Shown here: piece by piece, positions 9,834-18,887 of the stretch
Layout of the letters: every line of letters starts with the position of its first letter
Numbering within the stretch: position 1 is the stretch's first letter
From: Phaeobacter bryozoorum
GTDB lineage: Bacteria > Pseudomonadota > Alphaproteobacteria > Rhodobacterales > Rhodobacteraceae
Length of the DNA: 64,000 bases
Assembly (NCBI RefSeq): GCF_041893525.1
Contig: NZ_CP169068.1
Strand: one strand, 5' to 3'
The notes under the pieces: model-generated
Database searches by the model: none
What the model was told of the DNA's origin: nothing
Seen by the model: the letters and a program-made list of their open reading frames with translations, nothing else
Position numbers and translations under genes: made by a program

Positions 9834-11018
9834 ATGACACCGAGAACCGCCACCATTTCACTGTCTGATCCTGCTCGGACAAGATCCGTTCCAAAGGCGC
9901 TGGAGGCGCCGGTTTTTATCGGCTCGGAGATTTACCGTGGTTCCAGCTACGGGCGTGCGCATCCTTTGCGGGTGCCGAGGGTCTCAACGGTGATGGATCT
10001 GACACGGGCGCTGGGCTGGCTGCCTGCGACGCAGTATCAGGTCTCTCCCCGGGCAAAGCCGGCCGCCCTTCGGCGCTGGCACAGCGCTGAGTATATCGCG
10101 GCGCTTCAGGCTGCCGAGCAGGCGCAGGCTGTCAGCGATGAGGTCAAGGCACGCCATCACATCGGCACCATTTCCAACCCGGTGTTCCCCGAGATTTTTC
10201 GCAGGCCGGCCATGGCTGCCGGCGGATCTATTCTGGCCGGTGAGCAGCTCGCACATGGTGGGGTGATCTACAATCCGGCCGGTGGCACCCATCACGGGAT
10301 GCCGGATCGGGCGAATGGGTTCTGTTATCTGAACGACCCGGTGCTGGCGATGCTGTCACTTCGCCATCACGGTGCAGAGCGGATCGCCTATGTCGATATT
10401 GATGCCCATCATGCCGATGGGGTCGAGCATGGGTTTGCGGGGGATCCCGATGTGTTGATGATCTCCACCCATGAGGAGAACCTCTGGCCGAAGACTGGTC
10501 TGCTGGACGATGACGCAGGCGGAAACGCGCTGAATTTGCCGGTGCCGCGCGGGTTCAATGACAGCGAGATGGGCTATGTGCTGGAAGAGCTGATCCTGCC
10601 GGCGGTGGCGGATTTCGCGCCTGATGCGGTGGTCCTGCAATGCGGGGCGGATGCGGTCACCGAGGATCCTTTGGCGCATCTGGATCTGTCCAACAACGCG
10701 CATTGGTCGGTGGTGGCGGCGCTGCGCCCGCTTGCGCCGCGCTATCTGGTGCTGGGTGGCGGTGGCTATAATCCATGGTCCATCGGGCGGCTGTGGACCG
10801 GGGTCTGGGCGGTGCTGAACGGGCATCAGATCCCCGAGCGTCTGCCACCGGCGGCCGAGGGGGTGCTGCGTGGGCTAGAGTTCAAGGGGCATCGTCTGGG
10901 GCGCAACCCGCCGGAGCATTGGTTCACCACGTTGCGCGATGAACCGCGTCCCGGCCCCGTGCGCGATCAGATCCGCGAGGCTGTGACGCTGCTGCGCAGG
11001 CGGCGGGGGCTGCGCTGA
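9834..11018 (+). CDS. Histone-deacetylase-family amidohydrolase (AcuC-like)
   Basis: 394 aa with the arginase/deacetylase fold signature of Zn-dependent deacetylases: the catalytic His pair in GTHHG (H153, H154), zinc ligands D190 and H192 in DIDAHHADG and D273 in QCGADA, and the transition-state Tyr in GGGGYN (Y312). Bacterial relatives deacetylate acetylated lysines (AcuC, acting on acetyl-CoA synthetase) or acetylpolyamines. The length and the NPWSIGRLWTG segment look more like AcuC than the roughly 340-aa polyamine enzymes. It lies opposite to and inside the ABC importer cluster. All catalytic residues are present, so it should be active; substrate unknown. Confidence 0.88.
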   Translation: MTPRTATISLSDPARTRSVPKALEAPVFIGSEIYRGSSYGRAHPLRVPRVSTVMDLTRALGWLPATQYQVSPRAKPAALRRWHSAEYIAALQAAEQAQAVSDEVKARHHIGTISNPVFPEIFRRPAMAAGGSILAGEQLAHGGVIYNPAGGTHHGMPDRANGFCYLNDPVLAMLSLRHHGAERIAYVDIDAHHADGVEHGFAGDPDVLMISTHEENLWPKTGLLDDDAGGNALNLPVPRGFNDSEMGYVLEELILPAVADFAPDAVVLQCGADAVTEDPLAHLDLSNNAHWSVVAALRPLAPRYLVLGGGGYNPWSIGRLWTGVWAVLNGHQIPERLPPAAEGVLRGLEFKGHRLGRNPPEHWFTTLRDEPRPGPVRDQIREAVTLLRRRRGLR

Positions 11019-11036
11019 GGTCTGAGCAAACGGCAG

Positions 11037-11064
11037 CAGCGCCCCGGTCTGGGGCGCTGTTATT
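11037..11064 (+). terminator. Intrinsic terminator between convergent genes
   Basis: Perfect 9-bp stem CAGCGCCCC / GGGGCGCTG with a 5-nt loop, followed by TTATT. It lies 19 bp after the deacetylase-family stop and before the end of the oppositely oriented solute-binding protein gene. Confidence 0.7.
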
Positions 11065-11089
11065 CAGTCTCTAACACTGGGGGAATGGT

Positions 11090-12568
11090 CTATCTTGCCC
11101 AGCTGACCGCCGTCAGGTCGGTGGCCTGTGTGGGCGCATTGGCCCAGAGACCTTGCAGATCCGCCTTGGCCACGCTCAGCGATGCCAGCTGGAACAGGAA
11201 GCCATTCACATAGTCGTTTGCGATGATCTCCTGCGCCTGTTGCAGCATCTTTGTCCGGGTGTCGGGATCGGTCGTGCCCGAGAGATCCGTCATCAGCTGC
11301 TGGAAGGCGGCATTGTCATACTGGAAGTAGTAATCGGGGCGGGCATAGATGCCGATATCCATCGGCTCCGTGTGGCTGACGATGGAGAGGCCAAAGCTTT
11401 TGCCCCGGAACACGGTTTCCAGCCACTGCGCCCATTCCACATTGATGATCTCTGCGGTGATGCCGACCTCGGCCAGCTGGGCGGCGATGATTTCCCCGCC
11501 CCGGCGCGCATATGAGGGCGGCGGCAGGTGCAGCGTGGTGGTGAAGCCATCGGCCAGACCCGCCTCGGTCAGGAGGGCGCGGGATTTCTCCGGGTCATGG
11601 GCGCTGGTGCCGGTCAGATCGACATAGGCCGGGTTGTGGGGCGCAAAATGGGTGCCGATCGGGGTGCCGTAGCCAAACATCGCGCCATCAATGATGGCCT
11701 GACGGTCGATCGCATGGGCGACTGCCGCGCGGACCTTGGGGTCGTCGAAGGGCGCCTGTTTGTTGTTGATCGACAGGATTGTCTCGCCCTCGGTGGAGCC
11801 GACAAGCACCTGAAACCGCGGGTCGGCCTCAAACTGGGGCAGGTTTTCCGGCGCGGGGAAACCGGAGAAGGCATCGACATCTTCGGCCATCATCGCCGCA
11901 AAGGCCGCCGTGGGGTCGGAGATGAATTTGAAGGTTGCTCCGTCCAGCATGGCGGGCGTGCCCCAGTAATCCGGGTTGCGCACAAGATCTATCCGGTCGC
12001 CCTGAACCCAGCCATCAAAGGCAAAGGCCCCGGTCCCGACGGGCATGGTCTTGATGCTCTCGATGCTTTCGGGGGCCACGATGACGGCATCGCCCCATGC
12101 AAGGTTGAACAGCATCATACCGTTGGGCTGCGTCAGGGTCAGCCTGACGGTGAGCGGATCGACCACATCAACACTGGCGATATCTGCAAACAGCGCCTTC
12201 TGGGCATTTGTGCTATCCTCGGCGCGGGCGCGATCAAGGCTGAATTTCACATCCTCGGCGTCCATCGTGGAGCCATCGTGAAAGCGGACGTCCTTGTGCA
12301 GAGAGAAGGTGTAGGTCAGCCCATCCTCGGAGATTTCCCAGCTCTCGGCGAGACCGGGCACAACCGAGCCATCGCCCATGAAGCGGGTGAGCCCTTCAAA
12401 GACGTTGGAATAGAGCACCTGATCAATGGCCCCGGCGGCAGCGCTGGTGGGGTCCAGATGCGGCGGTTCCAGCTGCAGGGCCACGGTGACGGTCTCTCGC
12501 GCCGCAGCCGCCCCCGCCAGAATGGACAGTGCGGAACTGGCAGCAAACAGGAATGGCAATCGTGTCAT
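11090..12568 (-). CDS. ABC importer solute-binding protein, family 5
   Basis: 492 aa with a cleavable signal peptide (about residues 1-23, ending AAAARE). It then has the family-5 pattern: LEPPHLDP, a VLYSNVFEGLTRF segment, PGLAESWEISEDGLTYTFSLHKDVRFHDG, and later AVAHAIDRQAII. It would bind a peptide, opine or similar ligand in the periplasm and deliver it to the permeases encoded at 7754-9638. It is a separate transcription unit, because the deacetylase-family gene intervenes on the other strand. Ligand specificity is not evident. Confidence 0.9.
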   Translation of the reverse strand: MTRLPFLFAASSALSILAGAAAARETVTVALQLEPPHLDPTSAAAGAIDQVLYSNVFEGLTRFMGDGSVVPGLAESWEISEDGLTYTFSLHKDVRFHDGSTMDAEDVKFSLDRARAEDSTNAQKALFADIASVDVVDPLTVRLTLTQPNGMMLFNLAWGDAVIVAPESIESIKTMPVGTGAFAFDGWVQGDRIDLVRNPDYWGTPAMLDGATFKFISDPTAAFAAMMAEDVDAFSGFPAPENLPQFEADPRFQVLVGSTEGETILSINNKQAPFDDPKVRAAVAHAIDRQAIIDGAMFGYGTPIGTHFAPHNPAYVDLTGTSAHDPEKSRALLTEAGLADGFTTTLHLPPPSYARRGGEIIAAQLAEVGITAEIINVEWAQWLETVFRGKSFGLSIVSHTEPMDIGIYARPDYYFQYDNAAFQQLMTDLSGTTDPDTRTKMLQQAQEIIANDYVNGFLFQLASLSVAKADLQGLWANAPTQATDLTAVSWAR

Positions 12569-12729
12569 TGGTGGTCTCTCCCTCTGGGTGGTGGCCGCAT
12601 TTTGTGACCTTTCGGAAAACTGTTCCGCGTTTTCCGTCAGGTAATCAAGGTTAGCGGGACATTTCGCCCCCTAGAAGCGCGCAGCGTAAATTGCTAGCGG
12701 TGCGCAATGCGAACGGAGAGGACAGCATC

Positions 12730-13593
12730 ATGAGTGCAACGGCCCGCAAAATGGCACCCAATGCCGAGGATATCCGCGCCCGCAAAGGCGGCACCCCGCT
12801 GGTGAGCCTCACGGCTTATACCACGCCGATGGCGCAGCTGATGGACGCGCATTGCGATTTTGTGCTGGTCGGCGACAGCGTTGGCATGGTGCTGCATGGC
12901 TTGCCCTCGACGCTTGGCGTCACGATGGAGATGATGATCCTGCACGGGCAGGCGGTGGCGCGCGGATTGAAACAGGCGATGATGGTCATCGACATGCCCT
13001 TTGCCAGCTATGAGGAAGGTCCGCAGCAGGCGTTTCGCAATGCCGCAAGGCTGATGGCTGAAACCGGCGCCGGGGCGGTCAAGCTGGAGGGCGGTGTCGA
13101 GATGGCCGAGACCATCCGCTTTCTCGTCAAACGCGGCATCCCGGTGATGGCGCATATCGGTCTCACGCCGCAGTCGATCAACACGCTGGGGGGCTACAAG
13201 GTGCAGGGCCGCGACGCGCAGGCCGATGCCGTGCTGGCGGATGCTCATGCGGTGGCGGATGCAGGCGCGTTTTCCGTGGTGCTGGAAAAGGTGCCGCAGG
13301 GGCTGGCCGATCGGATCACCGCTGAGGTGGCGATTCCGACCATCGGTATCGGGGCCAGTGCCGACTGTGACGGTCAGATTCTGGTTGTCGATGACATGCT
13401 GGGATTCTTTACCACCTTTAAGCCGAAATTCGTGAAACGTTATGCCGATCTCGGCCCCTTGGCAGAGGCGGCGATTTCCGAGTATGCAGCCGAGGTGCGC
13501 GCGCGGAGCTTCCCGGCGGCTGAACATGTATTTGCAGACCAGGCCCCGGCACCGACGACGGCGGCACCGGCCAAGGCCCCGCAAAAGGACTGA
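12730..13593 (+). CDS. panB: 3-methyl-2-oxobutanoate hydroxymethyltransferase
   Basis: 287 aa from ATG 12730, with GGAGAGGA upstream. It adds a hydroxymethyl group to 2-oxoisovalerate from methylene-tetrahydrofolate, the first committed pantothenate step. Visible motifs: LTAYTTPMAQLMD, LVGDSVGMVLHG (metal ligand Asp), KLEGG, AHIGLTPQS and the catalytic Glu region VLEKVP. The C-terminus has a short Ala/Pro-rich tail. panC follows after 7 bp, the usual pairing. Confidence 0.95.
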   Translation: MSATARKMAPNAEDIRARKGGTPLVSLTAYTTPMAQLMDAHCDFVLVGDSVGMVLHGLPSTLGVTMEMMILHGQAVARGLKQAMMVIDMPFASYEEGPQQAFRNAARLMAETGAGAVKLEGGVEMAETIRFLVKRGIPVMAHIGLTPQSINTLGGYKVQGRDAQADAVLADAHAVADAGAFSVVLEKVPQGLADRITAEVAIPTIGIGASADCDGQILVVDDMLGFFTTFKPKFVKRYADLGPLAEAAISEYAAEVRARSFPAAEHVFADQAPAPTTAAPAKAPQKD

Positions 13594-13600
13594 TCCCATC

Positions 13601-14458
13601 ATGACTGCTCCGATCCTGCGCCGCCTGAGCGAATTGCGTGCGCTGCATTCCGACTGGCGCCGCGAGGGCGCGCGTATCGGCCTGGTGCCCACCATGGGTG
13701 CGCTGCACGAGGGGCATCTGTCGCTGGTTGCTGCGGCCAAGGCGGCCTGCGACCGGGTGATCGTCACGATTTTTGTGAACCCCAAACAGTTCAACAATGC
13801 CGAGGATCTGGCCAAATATCCGCGCACTGAACTGACCGACGCGGAGAAACTGGCGCCCTACGGGGTCGATGCCATCTATGTGCCCGACCCGGATCAGATC
13901 TACCCCGAAGGCTATGCGACCACGGTGTCGGTGGCGGGGCTGACCGATGTGCTGGAGGGCGAGTTTCGTCCGGGTCATTTTGACGGGGTGGCGACGGTCG
14001 TGGCGAAGCTGTTCCTGCAAAGCGGCGCCGATCAGGCATTTTTCGGCGAGAAGGATTATCAGCAGCTGATGGTGGTCACCCGTATGGCGCGGGATCTGGA
14101 TATTCCGATCACCGTGCAGGGCTGTGCCACGGTGCGCGAAGCCTCCGGGCTGGCGATGTCCTCGCGCAATATGCGCCTGTCAGCCGAGGCGCTGGGCAAG
14201 GCGGGGCAGCTTTATCCGGTGCTTAGCGACCTGGCCGGGCAGCTGCGCGGTAGGGCCGAGTTTGGTGCGCTTGTCGAGAGCGCGCGTGCGCGACTGGCCG
14301 CGGCCGGTTTTGGCGAGATCGAATATCTGGACCTGCGCTGTGCCGAAACGCTGGCCCCACTTGTCCGCCCCGACCGCCCGGCCCGGCTGCTGGCGGCTGC
14401 CTGGCTGGATGGCATCCGGTTGATCGACAATATCGCGGTTGATCAACTAAATGATTAG
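13601..14458 (+). CDS. panC: Pantoate--beta-alanine ligase (pantothenate synthetase)
   Basis: 285 aa. ATG 13601 was chosen because the product then begins just before VPTMGALHEGHLSL, the ATP-binding HxGH-type motif of the family. The longer frame runs back inside panB. Other motifs: FVNPKQFN, FGEKDYQQL and SSRNMRLS (KMSKS-like). It condenses pantoate with beta-alanine using ATP. It is coupled to panB with a 7-bp gap. Confidence 0.95.
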   Translation: MTAPILRRLSELRALHSDWRREGARIGLVPTMGALHEGHLSLVAAAKAACDRVIVTIFVNPKQFNNAEDLAKYPRTELTDAEKLAPYGVDAIYVPDPDQIYPEGYATTVSVAGLTDVLEGEFRPGHFDGVATVVAKLFLQSGADQAFFGEKDYQQLMVVTRMARDLDIPITVQGCATVREASGLAMSSRNMRLSAEALGKAGQLYPVLSDLAGQLRGRAEFGALVESARARLAAAGFGEIEYLDLRCAETLAPLVRPDRPARLLAAAWLDGIRLIDNIAVDQLND

Positions 14459-14525
14459 TAGGGGCTGGTAGCGGTCGCAGTTTTACGTCTAATCTCTGCT
14501 CCAAACGACCCAGGGGAGGGGCAAG

Positions 14526-16010
14526 ATGACGTATATTCTGGCGATTGATCAGGGCACGACCTCGACCAGAGCGATCCTGTTCGATGATAAGATGCAGGCG
14601 GTGGGATCCGCGCAGCAGGAATTCCCGCAGCATTTTCCGCAGGCCGGCTGGGTCGAGCATGACCCGGAGGATCTGTGGAGCACGACGCTGGATGTCTGTC
14701 GGCAGGTGATGCAGGCGCAGGACGTCAAGGCGGCGGATATTGCCGGCATCGGTATCACCAACCAGCGCGAAACCACGGTGGTCTGGGATCGCCACAGCGG
14801 CAAGGCGGTCCACAATGCCATTGTCTGGCAGGACCGCCGCACCAGCGCCATCTGCGAAGAGCTGCGCGCCGCGGGCCACGAGGACAGCGTGCGCCAGAAA
14901 ACCGGGCTGCTGCTGGATCCCTATTTCTCGGGCACCAAGCTGAAGTGGATTCTGGACACTGTGCCAGATGCCCGCGCCCGGGCCGAGGCGGGAGATCTGC
15001 TGTTTGGCACTGTCGACAGCTTTCTGATCTGGCGGCTGACCGGTGGCGCCTCCCATGTGACCGATGCGACCAATGCGGCGCGGACGCTGATGTATGATAT
15101 CCGCAAGGGGCGCTGGAGCAGCGAGATCTGCGGCTTTCTCGGGGTGCCGCGCGGGATGTTGCCGGAGGTCAAGGATTGTGCCGCAGATTTCGGCACCACC
15201 AAGGCAGAGTTCCTGGGCGGCGAGATCGCCATTCTGGGGGTTGCCGGCGATCAGCAGGCGGCCACCATCGGGCAGGCCTGTTTCCAGCCGGGGATGATGA
15301 AATCGACCTATGGCACGGGCTGTTTTGCGCTGCTGAACACCGGTGATACGCCGGTTGTGTCGCAGAACCGGATGCTGACCACCATCGCCTATCAGCTGGA
15401 CGGCGCGCCGACCTATGCGCTGGAAGGGTCCATTTTCATCGCCGGTGCGGCGGTGCAATGGCTGCGCGACGGTCTGGGCATTATCGGCTCGGCCCAGGAG
15501 AGCGGTGCGCTGGCGCGCAATGCCGATCCCGGTCAGGACGTCATTCTGGTGCCGGCCTTTACCGGGCTTGGTGCACCTTATTGGAAACCCGATTGCCGGG
15601 GCGGGATGTTCGGTCTGACCCGCAGCTCGGGGCCTGCGGAATTTGCCCGCGCGGCGTTGCAGAGCGTGGCCTATCAGACCCGTGACCTCTGGGAGGCGAT
15701 GCGGGCGGATTGGCAAGGCGAGAGTCTGGTCACCCTGCGCGTGGATGGCGGCATGAGTGCCAGCAACTGGACCATGCAGAGCCTGGCGGATCTGTTGGGG
15801 GCGGCTGTGGATCGGCCGGTGATGCAGGAAACCACCGCGCTTGGGGCCGCCTGGCTGGCGGGGATGCGGGCCGGTGTCTATCCCGATCAGGCCGGGTTTG
15901 CCGAGACCTGGGCGCTGGATCAGCAATTCACCCCGGCGATGGATGAAGACCGGCGCAGCGCCGCCTATGGGCGCTGGAAACGCGCGGTTGAGGCAGTGAT
16001 CGGCGTCTGA
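14526..16010 (+). CDS. glpK: Glycerol kinase
   Basis: 494 aa, normal length. FGGY-family kinase forming glycerol 3-phosphate. The N-terminus AIDQGTTSTRAILFD binds phosphate, and QTNQRE-like GITNQRETTVVWD and YFSGTKLKWIL contact substrate. The C-terminal ATPase half has GTGCFALLNTG, LRVDGGMSASNWTMQ and a GAAWLAG end. The Shine-Dalgarno AGGGGAGGGG is strong. No glpD, glpF or glpR lies next to it, so it is a lone gene here. Confidence 0.95.
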   Translation: MTYILAIDQGTTSTRAILFDDKMQAVGSAQQEFPQHFPQAGWVEHDPEDLWSTTLDVCRQVMQAQDVKAADIAGIGITNQRETTVVWDRHSGKAVHNAIVWQDRRTSAICEELRAAGHEDSVRQKTGLLLDPYFSGTKLKWILDTVPDARARAEAGDLLFGTVDSFLIWRLTGGASHVTDATNAARTLMYDIRKGRWSSEICGFLGVPRGMLPEVKDCAADFGTTKAEFLGGEIAILGVAGDQQAATIGQACFQPGMMKSTYGTGCFALLNTGDTPVVSQNRMLTTIAYQLDGAPTYALEGSIFIAGAAVQWLRDGLGIIGSAQESGALARNADPGQDVILVPAFTGLGAPYWKPDCRGGMFGLTRSSGPAEFARAALQSVAYQTRDLWEAMRADWQGESLVTLRVDGGMSASNWTMQSLADLLGAAVDRPVMQETTALGAAWLAGMRAGVYPDQAGFAETWALDQQFTPAMDEDRRSAAYGRWKRAVEAVIGV

Positions 16011-16018
16011 CATTGCCG

Positions 16019-16040
16019 CAGGCGGGCGCTCCCGCCTGTT
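16019..16040 (+). terminator. Hairpin terminator after glpK
   Basis: CAGGCGGG / CCCGCCTG, a perfect 8-bp stem with a CGCT loop followed by TTCCTTC, 9 bp past the glpK stop. The T-run is weak. Confidence 0.5.
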
Positions 16041-16044
16041 CCTT

Positions 16045-16101
16045 CACAGTCGTGGACTGTGTCTGCGCAGTTGGGGGTGGCGCCGCGCGATGCGCGGCGC
16101 C
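16045..16101. repeat. Two more inverted repeats between convergent genes
   Basis: CACAGTC/GACTGTG (16045-16061) and a 10-bp GC stem GGCGCCGCGC/GCGCGGCGCC (16079-16101, loop GAT) fill the space between glpK and the monooxygenase gene. Neither has a T-run. The second sits 9 bp downstream of the monooxygenase stop on the minus strand and may end or protect that transcript. Confidence 0.4.
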
Positions 16102-16109
16102 CGGTCGCC

Positions 16110-17366
16110 TCAGTTGATGCGGGTGCCTGCGGGTATGGTGCGGGGGCGGGCGTTCAGCTCTTCGATCGAAAACCCGGCGATGGATTTGTATTTCGCGGCA
16201 TGGGCGGCGAGCTGATCCTGCGGGATCACGTCGTTGATGTCGGTGAACTCCCCGCCGCAGAGATCCTCGACCTGTTGCAACACGCCGTCGGGGCCTCCCC
16301 CTGCGCGGTTGGCCATGCCAACGGCGGTGGTGACGGGACGCAGGGCGTTTTCGTAGCGGGTGAGGGCCTCAGGTGTTGCGCCATGGGTCAGCATCTGGGC
16401 GCCAATCACGCGGGCGTCGACAATGGCCTGGCTGGCGCCGTTAGACCCGACCGGATAGGTCGGATGTGCGGCGTCGCCCATCAGGCTGACCGGGCCATCC
16501 TGCCAGCATGGTAGCGGGTCGCGGTCCACCATTGGATATTCATAGACGGTTTCGGCTCCGGTGATCAGCGCGGGCACGTCGATCCAGTCAAAGCGCCAAT
16601 CGGCAAAATCCGGCAGAATGTCATCTATGTCGGCAGCGCGGTTCCAGCTTTCCTTGTTCCGGGGCACACCGGGATCGAATTGTTTCTCTGCGATCCAGTT
16701 GATTACCGCCTTGCCGTCGGCGTCGGGCGCGCTGATCGGATAGGCCACCAGCCGCAGGTGGTCATGGCCGATCATTGCCATGGCCGCGCCGCCGTGGAAG
16801 GCCGGGGCCTGTGTGGTGGCGCGCCACAGGATGCGACCGTTCCAGATCGGTGCGCCCTCACCCGGATACATCTGCGCGCGGATGGCGGAATGGATGCCGT
16901 CGGCGCCGATCAGGAGATTGCCCTGCGCGCCGCGCCCGCCGTCCAGAAGCAGGGTGACGCCGTGATCTGTGAGCTCATATCCCGCCGCCCGCGCGCCGGT
17001 GGTGAGGACGCTGTCGCCCGCGCGGGCGAGGAGCGCGTGATAGAGCATCATCTGCAAGGCGCCGCGATGGACGGAAAACTGCGGCCAGCTGTAGCCCGCC
17101 GCCTGGCCGCGCGGCTCCTCCCAGATGGTGTTGCCCAGTTTGGAATAAAATCCCAGCTGCCGTGTGCGGACGCCGATGGCGGAGAGCTCGGCCTCCAACC
17201 CCAGATCGAAGAGCTCGCGCACCGCATTGGGTTGCAGATTGATGCCGACGCCCATCGGTTTCAGCGTTTCGGTGGCCTCGTAGATGTGGAAGGGCACACC
17301 CAGCTCGTGCAGGGTGAGGCCAAGTGTGAGCCCCGCGATCCCGGCCCCCGCAATCATCACTGTCAT
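16110..17366 (-). CDS. FAD-dependent monooxygenase
   Basis: 418 aa from ATG 17366 (MTVMIAGAGIAGLTLG), giving the Rossmann GxGxxG right at the N-terminus. The earlier in-frame start would place 22 unrelated residues before it. Other motifs are the DG motif near LIGADGIHSAIR and LMGDAAHPTYPVGSNGASQAIVDA (GD motif), so it belongs to the salicylate/4-hydroxybenzoate hydroxylase class that hydroxylates a small, often aromatic, substrate with NAD(P)H and O2. No catabolic operon surrounds it, so the substrate is unknown. Confidence 0.88.
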   Translation of the reverse strand: MTVMIAGAGIAGLTLGLTLHELGVPFHIYEATETLKPMGVGINLQPNAVRELFDLGLEAELSAIGVRTRQLGFYSKLGNTIWEEPRGQAAGYSWPQFSVHRGALQMMLYHALLARAGDSVLTTGARAAGYELTDHGVTLLLDGGRGAQGNLLIGADGIHSAIRAQMYPGEGAPIWNGRILWRATTQAPAFHGGAAMAMIGHDHLRLVAYPISAPDADGKAVINWIAEKQFDPGVPRNKESWNRAADIDDILPDFADWRFDWIDVPALITGAETVYEYPMVDRDPLPCWQDGPVSLMGDAAHPTYPVGSNGASQAIVDARVIGAQMLTHGATPEALTRYENALRPVTTAVGMANRAGGGPDGVLQQVEDLCGGEFTDINDVIPQDQLAAHAAKYKSIAGFSIEELNARPRTIPAGTRIN

Positions 17367-17475
17367 CTGGCCTGTCCTTTTGTGCGCTGTCGAAATGCCG
17401 ATATTAGAATCACGGCACCCGCATCGGGGCAAGGGGGGCAGATGCCTTTGCTAGAGCCTGATAGCCGCGGATGCG

Positions 17476-18024
17476 TCAGCTGTCCTCGCTGCTGCCGAGG
17501 CTGAGGTCGGGGCCGAAGATCACGTCGGAATAGCTGTTGAGGTAGATCTTGAGCCAGGGTGTGAAGCGATCCGGGTGGCGCTTCACCTCGGCCAGAAGGT
17601 CGTGGTAATCGACCCAGCGGGTCTCCATCACCTCATCCGGGTTGGGGGTGAGCTGCGGCGCGCGGTGGGCATGGGCGAGAAAGACATCAACCACCTCATG
17701 TTCGATCAGCCCGTTGCCGACATCGGCGCGGTATTCGAGGTGATGGCGAAACTCGGGGTAGAGACCGGTGATGCCCAGCTCCTCCTGCATCCGGCGGACC
17801 GCGCAGGCGGAGGAGGATTTATCCCATTGCGGATGGGTGCAGCAGGTGTTCGCCCACAGACCGGGGGTATGGTATTTGCCCAGAGCGCGGCGCTGCATCA
17901 GGATTTCGCCGCCCTTGACCACAAAGACCGAAACGGCCTTGTGCTTCAGCCCCTGTTCATGGGCGGCCAGCTTATCAACCGGCGTCAGGGTGCCATTCAC
18001 CCAGGCGGGGATCAGGTGGGTCAT
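17476..18024 (-). CDS. idi: Isopentenyl-diphosphate delta-isomerase, type I
   Basis: 182 aa from ATG 18024 (MTHLIPAWVNG). A Nudix-fold enzyme interconverting IPP and DMAPP. It has the catalytic Cys in NTCCTHPQW and the Nudix-like Glu residues in RRMQEELGI, with the metal-binding His residues around HKAVSVF and HPQW. In Rhodobacteraceae type I idi supplies isoprenoid units. It stands between the monooxygenase and the cytochrome gene on the same strand but is well separated from the cytochrome by a terminator. Confidence 0.93.
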   Translation of the reverse strand: MTHLIPAWVNGTLTPVDKLAAHEQGLKHKAVSVFVVKGGEILMQRRALGKYHTPGLWANTCCTHPQWDKSSSACAVRRMQEELGITGLYPEFRHHLEYRADVGNGLIEHEVVDVFLAHAHRAPQLTPNPDEVMETRWVDYHDLLAEVKRHPDRFTPWLKIYLNSYSDVIFGPDLSLGSSEDS

Positions 18025-18202
18025 TGCAGGAGCTCGCAAGGATTGTGCAAGGGGCTGGGCTGTGCGGCCATCGGGCAGATATGGTTGTCATCGGGTGGAG
18101 GTCAATCCCGCAACCAAGGCTGGCCAGAGTTGCGGGTGCGTGGTTGCGGGTGCCGACGCGGAACGGTCAATATCCCAGCAGAAAACGAAAGGCAATTGTG
18201 CG

Positions 18203-18232
18203 AAAAGCCGCGGCCAGGGGCGCGCGGCTTTT
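18203..18232 (-). terminator. Intrinsic terminator of the cytochrome c gene
   Basis: AAAAGCCGCG / CGCGGCTTTT, a perfect 10-bp stem with a 10-nt loop. On the minus strand it lies 24 nt beyond the cytochrome stop and ends in TTTT. It is symmetrical, so it could act in both directions. Confidence 0.75.
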
Positions 18233-18255
18233 GCTGTCGTGTCAGGGGACCGGGA

Positions 18256-18720
18256 TCAGTTGGTCGCGGTCTCATCTGTGGTGGCGTCTGCGTCGCCTTC
18301 GGCGGCATCAGCGGGGCCGTGCATCGCGAGGAAGGCATAGATGTCTTCGGCGCCTTTCTTCAGGCGGAAGGACATTTTGGATTTCGCTTTGGAATCATCC
18401 AGATAATCGCGCAGGAACGCCTTGGGATCGGCGGTATAGGCGGCGAAGCTCTCTTCGTCCCATACCAGCCCCTGTTCGCCTGCGGCCACCATGTCGTCGC
18501 CGTATTTGTAGCCGTCCGCGGTGCCGGCGGTGCGGCCGACAACGCCCCAGAGGTTCGGGCCGGTTTTGCCGCCCTTGATGATCACGTCACCGCTGTCCGA
18601 GACAACCATGTGGCAGGATTTGCACTTGTTGAAGCCCGTTTCGCCCTTGTCGGCGTCGCCTTCGGCAAAGGCAGGGGCTGCAATCAGGCCAAGGGCCGCT
18701 ACAGCAGTCAGAAGTTTCAT
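18256..18720 (-). CDS. Periplasmic class I cytochrome c (c550-like)
   Basis: 154 aa with a signal peptide (residues 1-19, ending AFA) and one haem-binding CKSCH (C33-H37). GPNLWGVVGR follows, and a Met in KSKMSF about 80 residues later is the likely axial ligand. The acidic, Ala-rich C-terminal tail (about 20 residues) is extra to the haem domain. It would carry electrons between periplasmic or membrane redox proteins. It appears monocistronic, with its own terminator. Confidence 0.88.
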   Translation of the reverse strand: MKLLTAVAALGLIAAPAFAEGDADKGETGFNKCKSCHMVVSDSGDVIIKGGKTGPNLWGVVGRTAGTADGYKYGDDMVAAGEQGLVWDEESFAAYTADPKAFLRDYLDDSKAKSKMSFRLKKGAEDIYAFLAMHGPADAAEGDADATTDETATN

Positions 18721-18847
18721 GTCGCTTGCTCCAAAATTGAGTTGGCTCGATCAATACGCGCCGGATCTGCAGGAAAGTCAAACGGGCGTATTGCCGCGTT
18801 GGCTCTCGGTCGGGCGCTGCGACAGTTCACCTGTGTCAGATCGCGCC

Positions 18848-18881
18848 GAGGTCAAGGGGAGGCCGAGGTCAAGGGGAGGCC
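18848..18881. repeat. 17-bp tandem repeat, two copies
   Basis: GAGGTCAAGGGGAGGCC occurs at 18848-18864 and again at 18865-18881, with a few matching bases on each side. It is just 3' of the P1-family peptidase gene and outside coding sequence. Confidence 0.8.
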
Positions 18882-18887
18882 GTGGCG

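Noticed and set aside
14223..16013. 596-codon minus-strand frame opposite glpK and panC
   Set aside because: glpK and panC are fully supported; the antisense product is low-complexity Arg/Pro/Gly.
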